Shown here: positions 1 through 5,088 of the stretch, one piece after another | How the letters are laid out: every line of letters begins with the position of its first letter | Position numbering within the stretch: the stretch's first letter is position 1 | NCBI GenBank assembly: GCA_014804565.1 | Contig: JAAUZN010000016.1 | Span: forward strand, 26,208 to 31,295 | DNA: 5,088 bases | Origin: Lachnospiraceae bacterium | GTDB lineage: Bacteria > Bacillota > Clostridia > Lachnospirales > Lachnospiraceae | Reading direction: 5' to 3' | Made by a program: the position numbers and the translations under genes | The notes under the pieces: model-generated | Database searches by the model: none | What the model was told of the DNA's origin: nothing | The model's input: the letters and a program-made list of their open reading frames with translations, nothing else

Positions 1-212
1 TTGTTGATAAAGCTGGTGAGTCCAAATACGAATCCTAAAAATGCACCTTTCTTCGGTCCGAGAAATAGCGCTCCAAGGATCACCGGGATATGAATGATCG
101 TCGCGTTGATGACTACAAGCGGGATGTATCCCAGCGGAGTGAATGCCATAATCACGATTATGGCGGTGAACAGTGCCGTAAGCACCAGTTCATAGGTCTT
201 TTCATTTTTCAT
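1..212 (-). CDS. ECF transporter S component, N-terminal part (truncated by window edge)
   Basis: The minus strand is open from an ATG at 212-210 to the window edge and gives 70 residues beginning MKNEKTYELVLTALFTA. The product looks like the membrane-embedded substrate-binding (S) subunit of an energy-coupling factor vitamin transporter, which docks on a shared EcfT/EcfA module. Support comes from the first hydrophobic helix with the AxxxA contact motif (A13-A17), followed by hydrophobic stretches and the segment HIPVILGALFLGPKKGAFLG (41-60), typical of this family. An AGGAGG site (221-226, complement) lies 8 nt before the ATG and fixes the start. The gene has its own promoter just upstream and is separated from the rubrerythrin gene by that gene's terminator. 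The substrate cannot be decided from this fragment; pantothenate, another vitamin or a cofactor precursor are all possible. Confidence 0.8.
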   Translation of the reverse strand, partial: MKNEKTYELVLTALFTAIIVIMAFTPLGYIPLVVINATIIHIPVILGALFLGPKKGAFLGFVFGLTSFIN

Positions 213-220
213 GGTACAAT

Positions 221-226
221 CCTCCT
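221..226 (-). promoter_or_regulatory. Ribosome binding site of the ECF S-component gene
   Basis: On the minus strand this reads AGGAGG, 8 nt before the ATG at 212. It decides the start of a gene that is otherwise only seen as a fragment. Confidence 0.8.
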
Positions 227-255
227 GTTATTATTCTCATACGAGATACAATACA

Positions 256-270
256 GTGGTATCGTACCAC
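256..270. promoter_or_regulatory. Perfect inverted repeat over the -10 box (candidate operator)
   Basis: GTGGTA and TACCAC flank a 3-nt centre (TCG), making a perfect 6+6 palindrome that covers the whole -10 box of the promoter at 261-289. A repressor bound here would block RNA polymerase. No known vitamin-regulator site (for example BirA) is recognised, so the regulator is unknown. A 6+6 palindrome could also arise by chance. Confidence 0.35.
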
Positions 271-289
271 ATTGTTATTTTTTTGACAA
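261..289 (-). promoter_or_regulatory. Promoter of the ECF S-component gene
   Basis: On the minus strand, TTGTCA (284-289) and TACGAT (261-266) are separated by exactly 17 nt. This is a good sigma-A type promoter that would start transcription near 254, giving a leader of about 40 nt, too short for a riboswitch. It lies just after the rubrerythrin terminator, so the transporter is probably transcribed independently. Confidence 0.65.
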
Positions 290-300
290 GGTTGTATCCC

Positions 301-344
301 AAAAAAGACAACCCGTCCAAGCTTGCCGGATCCGGGTTGTCTTT
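301..344 (-). terminator. Rho-independent terminator of the rubrerythrin gene
   Basis: On the minus strand, a 12-bp perfect stem (AAAGACAACCCG at 304-315 of the plus strand pairing with CGGGTTGTCTTT at 333-344) encloses a 17-nt loop. It ends in a run of six T residues on the minus strand (306-301). It starts 16 nt after the rubrerythrin stop codon and lies before the ECF promoter. Confidence 0.85.
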
Positions 345-360
345 AGGAAAATCAATCCAA

Positions 361-900
361 TCAGTAATTCTCCGGTTTTACCTGAAAATAGGACTGGGGA
401 TGCTTACACACAGGGCACAGCTCCGGCGCCTTCTTGCCGATCACGATGTGGCCGCAGTTTAAGCACTGCCATACACAGTCGCCATCCTTTGAGAATACCA
501 CGCCCTCCTCGATATTCTGAATCAGCTTCCGATACCGTTCCTCGTGCTCCTTCTCGATCTTCGCTACACCCTCAAAAAGCAGTGCGATCTCCTCAAAGCC
601 CTCCTTGCGCGCCTCCTCGGCGAATCCTGCGTACATATCCGTCCACTCGTAATTCTCGCCCTCCGCCGCGTCTCTTAAATTCTCCCTGGTCTCCGGGATC
701 TGACCGCCGTGCAGATATTTAAACCAGATCTTCGCATGCTCCTTTTCATTAGCTGCTGTCTCCTCAAAAATATTGGCCATCTGCACGTAGCCGTCCTTCT
801 TAGCCTTGGACGCGTAATAAGTATACTTGGTGTATGCCTGGGATTCCCCCGCAAACGCCGCCAGAAGGTTTTTCTCTGTCTTTGATCCTTTTAAATCCAT
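361..900 (-). CDS. rbr: Rubrerythrin (diiron peroxide reductase with C-terminal rubredoxin domain)
   Basis: The 179-residue product is a full-length cytoplasmic rubrerythrin, which reduces hydrogen peroxide to water with electrons passed through its rubredoxin domain and protects anaerobes from oxidative stress. The N-terminal ferritin-like four-helix domain (about 1-132) carries the diiron ligands in family order: E19, the E52-x-x-H55 motif, E82 and E85, and E116-x-x-H119. These were assigned by aligning from memory with the Desulfovibrio protein. The C-terminal rubredoxin-type iron site has two CxxC pairs, C146/C149 and C162/C165, close to the end. No residue appears to be missing. The start is fixed by an AAGGAGG site 5 nt upstream. 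The gene has its own terminator and is divergent from purC. PerR control is usual for such genes in clostridia, but no clear PerR box is seen. Confidence 0.97.
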   Translation of the reverse strand: MDLKGSKTEKNLLAAFAGESQAYTKYTYYASKAKKDGYVQMANIFEETAANEKEHAKIWFKYLHGGQIPETRENLRDAAEGENYEWTDMYAGFAEEARKEGFEEIALLFEGVAKIEKEHEERYRKLIQNIEEGVVFSKDGDCVWQCLNCGHIVIGKKAPELCPVCKHPQSYFQVKPENY

Positions 901-905
901 AACTG

Positions 906-912
906 CCTCCTT
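906..912 (-). promoter_or_regulatory. Ribosome binding site of rbr
   Basis: On the minus strand this reads AAGGAGG, ending 5 nt before the ATG at 900. It is a near-perfect Shine-Dalgarno sequence, consistent with high expression of an abundant protective protein. Confidence 0.8.
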
Positions 913-926
913 TTTACATTTTTTCT

Positions 927-968
927 TAATATTATTACCACTTTACGTCAAATCTTTCCGCAGGTCAA
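927..968 (-). promoter_or_regulatory. Probable promoter region of rbr with a short A/T-rich palindrome
   Basis: Two -35-like hexamers lie on the minus strand, TTGACC (963-968) and TTGACG (946-951). The first has TAAAGT (940-945) at 17-nt spacing as a -10 candidate; the second has no good -10 at standard spacing. Closer to the gene is a perfect 5+5 palindrome, TAATA-T-TATTA (927-937), in the place where a repressor such as PerR might bind, although it matches the PerR consensus poorly. The exact promoter is uncertain. Confidence 0.35.
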
Positions 969-992
969 CAGATACAACGAAAACTTTTGCTG

Positions 993-1020
993 TTGTCAAG
1001 CCACCCGGATATGTTATACT
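993..1020 (+). promoter_or_regulatory. Promoter of purC (extended -10)
   Basis: TTGTCA (993-998) and TATACT (1015-1020) are 16 nt apart, and a TG at 1012-1013 one base before the -10 gives the extended -10 form. Transcription would start near 1027, about 40 nt before the ATG, leaving no room for a purine riboswitch. No clear PurR box is seen next to it. Confidence 0.75.
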
Positions 1021-1066
1021 ATATATCTCAAAGGAAAATAAACGCTAAAACCAAGGAAAGGAAATT

Positions 1067-1936
1067 ATGACCACGATGAACCCCATAAAAGAAGGAAAAG
1101 TACGCGAAATCTACGACAACGGCGACAGTCTGATCATGGTCGCCACAGACCGCATCAGCTGTTTCGATGTGATCCTGAAAAATCAGGTGACCAAAAAAGG
1201 CACGGTACTGACACAGATGTCAAAATTCTGGTTCGACATGACGAGCGATATCCTGCCCAACCACATGCTCTCTGTGGAGGTGAAGGACATGCCTGAGTTT
1301 TTCAGGCAGGAGAAGTTCGACGGCAACAGTATGCTCTGCAAGAAGCTCAATATGCTGCCCATCGAGTGCATCGTCCGCGGCTATATCACAGGAAGCGGCT
1401 GGGCCAGCTACCAGAAGGACGGCACCGTCTGCGGCATCCGGCTCCCCGAGGGATTGCAGGAGTCCGACAAGCTGCCTGAGCCCATCTACACGCCCTCCAC
1501 GAAGGCGGAGATCGGCGATCATGATGAAAATATCTCTTACGAGCAGAGCGTTGCCTACTTAGAGAAGAGTTTCCCCGGCAAGGGTGAGGACTACGCCTCC
1601 AAATTGCGGGACTACACCATTGCGCTGTACAAGAAATGTGCTGCTTACGCGCTGACCCGGGGCATCATCATTGCGGACACAAAATTTGAGTTCGGTCTGG
1701 ATGAAGACGGTAACATCGTCCTTGGCGATGAGATGCTCACCCCTGACAGCTCCCGTTTCTGGCCTGCCGAGGGGTATGAGCCTGGACACAGCCAGCCCTC
1801 CTTCGACAAGCAGTTTGCCAGAGACTGGCTGAAAGCCAACGAGGGACACGACTGGACGCTGCCCGACGAGATCGTACAGAAGACGATTGATAAATATCTG
1901 CAGGGCTACGAGCTTCTGACAGGAAAGAAATTATAG
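1067..1936 (+). CDS. purC: Phosphoribosylaminoimidazole-succinocarboxamide synthase (SAICAR synthetase)
   Basis: The 289-residue enzyme joins CAIR and aspartate with ATP to form SAICAR in de novo purine synthesis in the cytoplasm. Recognisable features in order are the N-terminal GKVREIYD (10-17), VATDRISCFDV (25-35), the first family signature LPIECIVRGYITGSG (97-111), the second signature IIADTKFEFG (201-210) and DEMLTPDSSRFWP (221-233). The length matches the longer, roughly 290-residue form of the family rather than the 240-residue Bacillus/E. coli type. An AGGAAAGG-type site lies just before the ATG at 1067; a second ATG at 1076 is less well placed. The gene has its own promoter and no other pur gene is adjacent, so it appears monocistronic here. 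Its stop codon is 7 bp from that of the convergent deacetylase gene. Confidence 0.97.
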   Translation: MTTMNPIKEGKVREIYDNGDSLIMVATDRISCFDVILKNQVTKKGTVLTQMSKFWFDMTSDILPNHMLSVEVKDMPEFFRQEKFDGNSMLCKKLNMLPIECIVRGYITGSGWASYQKDGTVCGIRLPEGLQESDKLPEPIYTPSTKAEIGDHDENISYEQSVAYLEKSFPGKGEDYASKLRDYTIALYKKCAAYALTRGIIIADTKFEFGLDEDGNIVLGDEMLTPDSSRFWPAEGYEPGHSQPSFDKQFARDWLKANEGHDWTLPDEIVQKTIDKYLQGYELLTGKKL

Positions 1937-1943
1937 TGTGTTT

Positions 1944-3434
1944 TTAGTTTGGCGCATCAGACCATTTCCATTTTTGCCTGATGCGCCGCATCATATATCC
2001 GACTCTGTAACCAACGGGCACCGTCGATTTCTGCGCAAGCTCCGGATAATACCGCCGCAGCGCATAGCTGTTCGGCAGCCAGCGGGACAGTCTTCTCTTA
2101 AAGGCAAAAAGTGCCTTCTCCATCCTCATCAGAATCTTAACCCGCTCAGATAAAAAGATGCAGTCCTCCTGAAACAGCAGCTTTTGAAGCTTTTCCGGCA
2201 GGTTCTCCCTCTCCGGCGGCAGGATCTCCAATTCCGTGATGCCCCAGGAGACTCCCTCCCATTTCTCGATCCGAAGTTCCATCTCCCGCACGCCTTCCCG
2301 GGCTTCAAAGGACAAGAGATTCCTTTTTCCGTTCGGATGTATTTTCGCTCCGAGAATCTCTCTCCCTATGTCAAACCGAAAATCGACTGTCAAACTGTCT
2401 GTCTCGCAGTTCCCACGGGCATAAACGGCAATTCTGCCGACAGTCACAGGATGATCAAATTGAACCCATACCCGCTTCTTTTGATCCGATTCCTCCGGTC
2501 TCCAGCCGCATTCTTTCAGGACAAGCTCTCTTTGCATCACATCTCCGCAGTCAAACAGCTTGAAATCCCGGAGATATTCCGGATTCCCGGAAGAGGCGCT
2601 AATCTGTGCCCCGTACAAAAGATTGTCGGTATTTCTTTTAAAATACACTTCGTCAATATTGATGATCTCATCGGCCTTCTGCCAGATCTCCTGTGTCTTA
2701 TAACACCGGAAAGCCCTGTAAAGAAAATTATCAACAAGGCGGGGCGTCGCACAGTCCTCCGGCATGGCAAACCGAAACATGTCCGCTTCGGTGTAAGGAG
2801 ACTGCGGTAATTCCGCAAGCACCGTTTCCTTCCTCGGTATATCAAAGAAGTCCGCCCTGCCCTTCCACACACCGTCATAGGCAAAGCATTTCAGCACCAG
2901 CGGCCGATAGGAGGGATTCTCCCGAAGCAATTCTCCCAGACACTCCTCCACGAGAAGGGACGCCGCCCTGTGATCGGGATGCTTGTCAAAGTCCACCGCC
3001 AGAAGAATATCAGCCTGCACTTCTTCCAGCACATCCTTCAGATCCCTCTTCAGATCCGCCCTGCAATAACTGCTGTGCCTGCCCGACCTCTCCCATCGAT
3101 AATCCCCATGTCCTTCCAGCCCATAGGTTTCCGTTCTCCCGGCCTCTGATACGAGAGGTCTGTCTCCATTCTGATGATACAGGTGTACCCCCTCTTTCCA
3201 GCCGTCGCCATAGCCCAGAAAAAAAATGTGAGATTCCTCTATTCCGTACAGCTTTGTCAGCACATGAAGGGATTCTCTCAGGCGTACCTCCGCTTCATGG
3301 GCAAAAAAATCACCGTTCGTCGTAAACACCACATAAGCTTCATAGTCCCCGCTCTGTGCAAGTGTTTTAAAAAAACCGCCGCCCACAAACAGCTCATCGT
3401 CCTGGTGCGGCACCGCCAGTAAAACCTTCTGCAT
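1944..3434 (-). CDS. PIG-L/LmbE-family deacetylase with C-terminal discoidin-like domain
   Basis: The 496-residue protein starts MQKVLLAVPHQDDE. Residues 1 to about 240 form a PIG-L (LmbE-like) zinc-dependent N-deacetylase domain. Its PHQDDE motif (9-14) supplies the expected zinc ligands H10 and D13 and the base D12, and HPDH (152-155) supplies the third ligand H155, by analogy with MshB. Relatives remove acetyl groups from N-acetyl sugars. Residues about 275-405, from ISASSGNPEYL to GITELEIL, look like an F5/8 type C (discoidin) carbohydrate-binding fold. Residues about 410-496 form a basic, aromatic-rich tail (for example AFKRRLSRW and MMRRIRQKWKW) that I do not recognise. There is no signal peptide, so the protein is probably cytoplasmic or membrane-peripheral; a cell-surface glycan precursor is a plausible substrate but unproven. 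The ribosome site (AAGGGA) is weak and 11 nt from the ATG, but the family normally begins at this point. It converges on purC. Confidence 0.85.
   Translation of the reverse strand: MQKVLLAVPHQDDELFVGGGFFKTLAQSGDYEAYVVFTTNGDFFAHEAEVRLRESLHVLTKLYGIEESHIFFLGYGDGWKEGVHLYHQNGDRPLVSEAGRTETYGLEGHGDYRWERSGRHSSYCRADLKRDLKDVLEEVQADILLAVDFDKHPDHRAASLLVEECLGELLRENPSYRPLVLKCFAYDGVWKGRADFFDIPRKETVLAELPQSPYTEADMFRFAMPEDCATPRLVDNFLYRAFRCYKTQEIWQKADEIINIDEVYFKRNTDNLLYGAQISASSGNPEYLRDFKLFDCGDVMQRELVLKECGWRPEESDQKKRVWVQFDHPVTVGRIAVYARGNCETDSLTVDFRFDIGREILGAKIHPNGKRNLLSFEAREGVREMELRIEKWEGVSWGITELEILPPERENLPEKLQKLLFQEDCIFLSERVKILMRMEKALFAFKRRLSRWLPNSYALRRYYPELAQKSTVPVGYRVGYMMRRIRQKWKWSDAPN
1951..1987. repeat. 10-bp inverted repeat at the purC/deacetylase convergence
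   Basis: GGCGCATCAG (1951-1960) and CTGATGCGCC (1978-1987) are perfect inverted copies around a 17-nt loop, lying in the last codons of the minus-strand deacetylase gene and 14 nt after the purC stop. A third related unit, GCATC (1988-1992), permits an alternative hairpin. Neither strand has a T-run directly after the stem, so it is not a standard intrinsic terminator, though it may still weaken or end transcription from both sides. Confidence 0.5.
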
Positions 3435-3527
3435 CGCTTCTGTGTTCCCTTCTCTTTCCGAATAGCATCTCCATAATTTGCGGCAATCCTTATGAAAATT
3501 TTTTCCTTTCCTCTTTTTAAAAGCCTA

Positions 3528-3556
3528 TTGACATATTGATATCAAAATGATATCAT
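3528..3556 (+). promoter_or_regulatory. Promoter of the SPFH/Arc operon
   Basis: A perfect TTGACA (3528-3533) and TATCAT (3551-3556, five of six consensus bases) are separated by exactly 17 nt, the strongest promoter in the window. Transcription would begin near 3563, about 60 nt before the ATG at 3625. Such a strong core promoter suggests that control is by repression. Confidence 0.85.
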
Positions 3557-3569
3557 GCGCATATCAAGC
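3537..3569. promoter_or_regulatory. Tandem palindromic operator, three units at 11-bp spacing
   Basis: The 8-bp palindrome TGATATCA occurs at 3537-3544 and again at 3548-3555. A third, imperfect unit GCATATCA (6 of 8 matches) lies at 3559-3566. The shared core ATATCA therefore recurs at 3539, 3550 and 3561, exactly 11 bp or one helical turn apart. The first unit lies in the -35/-10 spacer, the second covers the -10 box and the third sits over the expected transcription start. This is the arrangement expected for cooperative ribbon-helix-helix repressors, and such a protein is encoded by the second gene of the operon. Binding by that protein is an inference; a regulator encoded elsewhere could also use the site. 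Confidence 0.6.
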
Positions 3570-3611
3570 AAACGTGCTACAGAAAGCACAGAAGAATCAC
3601 TACTGTGACAG

Positions 3612-3617
3612 AAAGGA
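3612..3617 (+). promoter_or_regulatory. Ribosome binding site that sets the SPFH gene start
   Basis: AAAGGA lies 7 nt before the ATG at 3625. The only upstream in-frame ATG (3547) overlaps the -10 region, upstream of the expected transcription start, so it cannot be the start; this site decides the matter. Confidence 0.7.
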
Positions 3618-3624
3618 ATCAATT

Positions 3625-4641
3625 ATGGAAGAAAAAGTATTGAACAAAAGCAAAAACGGTATGGCGATGCTGCTTTTCACGCTCTTATTCTACGCGGCAG
3701 GCATCGCAGCGCTCATCGTGGGCGGCATCACTTTAGACGAGTTCGGGTCGAGCAGCCCTGCCGGAATCGCGCTCTTTGTCGTTGGTATGCTCATTATCCT
3801 GCTGGGCTGGATCCTGTTCTGCGGCCTCAAGGTGCTGCGTCCTCAGGAGGCGTTGGTACTGACCCTGTTCGGCAAATACATCGGCACCTTGAAGGAGGAA
3901 GGTTTCTACTGGGTAAATCCCTTTTGCAGCGCCCTCAACCCGGCGGCGGAAACCAGGCTGAAACAGAGCGGAGACGTGGATGGCGCAGGCGCAGGAAGCG
4001 CCAGTCTGCAGACAAACACAGGTACGGGCAAAAAAATCTCCCTGAAGGTCATGACATTAAATAACAGCCGTCAGAAAATCAACGACTGTCTTGGAAATCC
4101 CATCGAGATCGGCATCGCCGTGATGTGGCGGGTGACGGACACCGCAAAGGCCGTATTCAACGTGGACAACTATAAAGAATATCTGTCCCTCCAGTGTGAC
4201 AGCGCCCTCAGAAACATCGTGCGCCTCTATCCTTATGATGTGGCGGAGAACGTGGACACCACCGGGGACGGTCAGGCTGACGAGGGCAGTCTGCGCGGCT
4301 CCAGCGAGCTTGTAGCAGAACGGATTCGTGGAGAGATTCAGAATAAAGTAGAAAAAGCCGGCCTGGAAATCATAGAGGCGCGTATCACCTATCTGGCTTA
4401 TGCGCCTGAAATAGCAGCCGTTATGTTACAAAGACAGCAGGCGACAGCTATCATTGACGCACGCAAGATGATCGTGGACGGCGCGGTCGGCATGGTGGAG
4501 ATGGCCTTGGACCGTCTCTCCGAAAAAGAAGTGGTAACACTCGATGAGGAGCGCAAGGCAGCCATGGTATCCAACCTTCTGGTGGTACTGTGCGGCAATC
4601 GGGATGCCCAGCCCATTGTCAACTCCGGCACCCTCTACTAA
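3625..4641 (+). CDS. SPFH-domain (prohibitin/stomatin-type) membrane protein
   Basis: The 338-residue protein begins [12 protein letters not shown]. Two hydrophobic segments, about 13-35 and 46-68, form an N-terminal membrane hairpin. They are followed by an SPFH/Band 7 domain from about 70 to 290, starting [18 protein letters not shown] and [10 protein letters not shown], with the characteristic region [29 protein letters not shown] (about 245-273). Family members assemble into ring-like membrane scaffolds that organise microdomains and membrane proteases or other partners. The domain carries two polar insertions: a Gly/Ala/Ser/Thr stretch (116-135) and [11 protein letters not shown] (211-221), which resembles a calcium-binding loop. 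The in-frame ATG at 3547 is rejected because it lies in the promoter. The gene is followed without any gap by an Arc-type regulator, so the two form an operon. The specific function is unknown. Confidence 0.88.
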   Translation: MEEKVLNKSKNGMAMLLFTLLFYAAGIAALIVGGITLDEFGSSSPAGIALFVVGMLIILLGWILFCGLKVLRPQEALVLTLFGKYIGTLKEEGFYWVNPFCSALNPAAETRLKQSGDVDGAGAGSASLQTNTGTGKKISLKVMTLNNSRQKINDCLGNPIEIGIAVMWRVTDTAKAVFNVDNYKEYLSLQCDSALRNIVRLYPYDVAENVDTTGDGQADEGSLRGSSELVAERIRGEIQNKVEKAGLEIIEARITYLAYAPEIAAVMLQRQQATAIIDARKMIVDGAVGMVEMALDRLSEKEVVTLDEERKAAMVSNLLVVLCGNRDAQPIVNSGTLY

Positions 4642-4845
4642 ATGGCAGACAATACCAAAAAGCAGGTGCCGCTCCGTCTGTCCGCCAAGCTCTATGATGC
4701 CATCGCAGCCTGGGCCGAGGATGACTTTCGATCTGTGAATGGCCAGATAGAGTATCTGCTGACAGAGTGCGTACGCCAACGCAAAAAAAACGGGGCGCCA
4801 GTTCCTCATGAACTGGACGTCCCGCCGGAGTTCGATATTAAATAG
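4642..4845 (+). CDS. Arc-type ribbon-helix-helix DNA-binding protein
   Basis: The 67-residue protein has the Arc/MetJ repressor plan: a beta strand KKQVPLRLS (6-14), helix A (about 15-29, [15 protein letters not shown]) and helix B (about 31-49), with the RSVNGQIEY segment (30-38) closely matching RSVNSEIYQ of phage P22 Arc. Against Arc, the base-contacting strand residues Q9, N11 and R13 correspond here to Q8, P10 and R12, so two of three are kept. Members bind DNA as dimers and usually act as cooperative repressors. The ATG directly follows the SPFH stop (TAAATG) and no Shine-Dalgarno is seen before it, pointing to translational coupling. It probably represses its own operon through the 11-bp repeats at 3537-3569; this is an inference. 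The last third of the gene also contains the terminator of the convergent neighbour. An antitoxin-type role is possible, but no toxin partner is recognised. Confidence 0.85.
   Translation: MADNTKKQVPLRLSAKLYDAIAAWAEDDFRSVNGQIEYLLTECVRQRKKNGAPVPHELDVPPEFDIK
4783..4824 (-). terminator. Intrinsic terminator of the right-hand minus-strand gene, inside the Arc-type gene
   Basis: Plus-strand CGGGGCGCCAGTTC (4791-4804) pairs with 4810-4824 to give a 14-bp stem with one bulged A (4817), one G-T wobble and a 5-nt loop. Eight A residues precede it (4783-4790), so on the minus strand the hairpin is followed directly by eight T residues, the classic intrinsic terminator form. It lies 47 nt beyond the stop codon of the minus-strand gene ending at 4872. 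It overlaps codons 48-61 of the Arc-type gene, so one DNA segment has two functions. Confidence 0.88.
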
Positions 4846-4871
4846 AAATATATTTTTCTCTTGCGGCTATT

Positions 4872-5088
4872 CTACTGCACCACGCCGTCGCCGCCTCTGG
4901 TCCAGACGATGTTCTGGATGATCATCTGGTCGATATCCATGCCAATGATCTCAGAGGCGCGCGCCTTGGCCGCTCCCTCATTGGCCGTTCCCAGATTTTT
5001 ATAGATATCGTAAGCGGGTTTATGACTGCCGTCCAGATTGGTGATACCCAGATTCAGCTTGCTCTCCATCTCATGAGCATCATCCTTT
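4872..5088 (-). CDS. C-terminal fragment of an unidentified protein, possibly glycosidase-like
   Basis: The minus-strand frame is open from the window edge to a TAG at 4874-4872, giving about 71 residues that end in TRGGDGVVQ. No stop lies between the window edge and an internal ATG at 5069, and no ribosome site precedes that ATG, so this is most likely the end of a longer protein rather than a 65-residue gene. The stretch LNLGITNLDGSHKPAYDIYKNL resembles the closing part of TIM-barrel glycosidase-like proteins, where a DGS-KPAY segment is common, and perhaps DUF5722-type proteins. I do not recognise the family with confidence. It has a strong terminator just downstream. Confidence 0.5.
   Translation of the reverse strand, partial: KDDAHEMESKLNLGITNLDGSHKPAYDIYKNLGTANEGAAKARASEIIGMDIDQMIIQNIVWTRGGDGVVQ

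Noticed and set aside
316..332. Restriction-site-like HindIII and BamHI hexamers in the terminator loop, suggesting a cloning scar
   Set aside because: Single hexamers of this kind occur by chance and the flanking stem is a natural terminator with continuous gene context.
90..722. A long plus-strand open frame opposite the rubrerythrin gene
   Set aside because: It is rich in Pro, Arg and Ser, crosses a promoter and a terminator, and is antisense to a well-recognised gene; it is a shadow frame.
971..990. A possible PurR box upstream of purC
   Set aside because: The ACGAAAACTT-like stretch lacks the CCGAAC core of the known PurBox, and PurR control of this type is not established for this group.
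2184..3325. Plus-strand open frames opposite the deacetylase gene
   Set aside because: The translations show no domain or plausible ribosome site, and their composition is that of a complement of a coding strand.
3547..3624. An upstream in-frame ATG at 3547 that would add 26 residues to the SPFH protein
   Set aside because: It lies beside the -10 box, upstream of the expected transcription start, has no ribosome site, and the added residues look non-membrane and unlike the family; the ATG at 3625 has a good site at 3612-3617.
4785..4824. Possible -1 frameshift signal in the Arc-type gene: slippery A-AAA-AAC followed by a hairpin
   Set aside because: The -1 frame meets a TGA after six codons and would give only a slightly shortened tail; the A-run plus hairpin is fully explained as a minus-strand intrinsic terminator.
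4872..5069. A complete 65-residue gene starting at the ATG at 5069 on the minus strand
   Set aside because: The frame stays open to the window edge with no ribosome site before that ATG, and the sequence reads like the end of a larger protein.

Overview
The window looks like a chromosomal segment from a Clostridia-type Bacillota, most likely a Lachnospiraceae-like gut anaerobe. This is an inference from the mid-range G+C, the strong AGGAGG-type ribosome binding sites, an oxygen-defence rubrerythrin, an ECF vitamin-transporter S component and an SPFH/Arc-repressor gene pair. No mobile element, CRISPR array, tRNA or rRNA is visible.

Layout from left to right. (1) Positions 1-212, minus strand: N-terminal 70 codons of an ECF transporter S component, cut by the window edge, with a good promoter whose -10 box lies inside a palindrome. 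(2) 301-344: intrinsic terminator of the next gene. (3) 361-900, minus: complete rubrerythrin. (4) 901-1066: divergent control region, with a clear extended -10 promoter for purC. (5) 1067-1936, plus: purC (SAICAR synthetase). (6) 1944-3434, minus: a PIG-L/LmbE-type deacetylase with a C-terminal discoidin-like domain and a basic tail. It converges on purC with only 7 bp between stop codons, and a 10-bp inverted repeat sits in its last codons. (7) 3435-3624: divergent control region with a near-consensus promoter and three ATATCA units at exact 11-bp spacing. (8) 3625-4641, plus: SPFH/prohibitin-type membrane protein with two N-terminal membrane segments. (9) 4642-4845, plus: a 67-residue Arc-type ribbon-helix-helix DNA-binding protein whose ATG directly abuts the SPFH stop codon. 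(10) 4783-4824: strong minus-strand terminator buried inside the Arc-type gene, serving (11) 4872-5088, minus: the C-terminal end of a protein that starts outside the window.

Most of the window is ordinary housekeeping and stress metabolism. The part that stands out is the SPFH plus Arc-type operon. Its promoter carries tandem palindromes one helical turn apart, in the -35/-10 spacer and over the -10 box. That is the operator geometry expected of an Arc/MetJ-class repressor, and the operon's second gene encodes one. I infer an autoregulated membrane-scaffold module; its physiological role cannot be read from the sequence.
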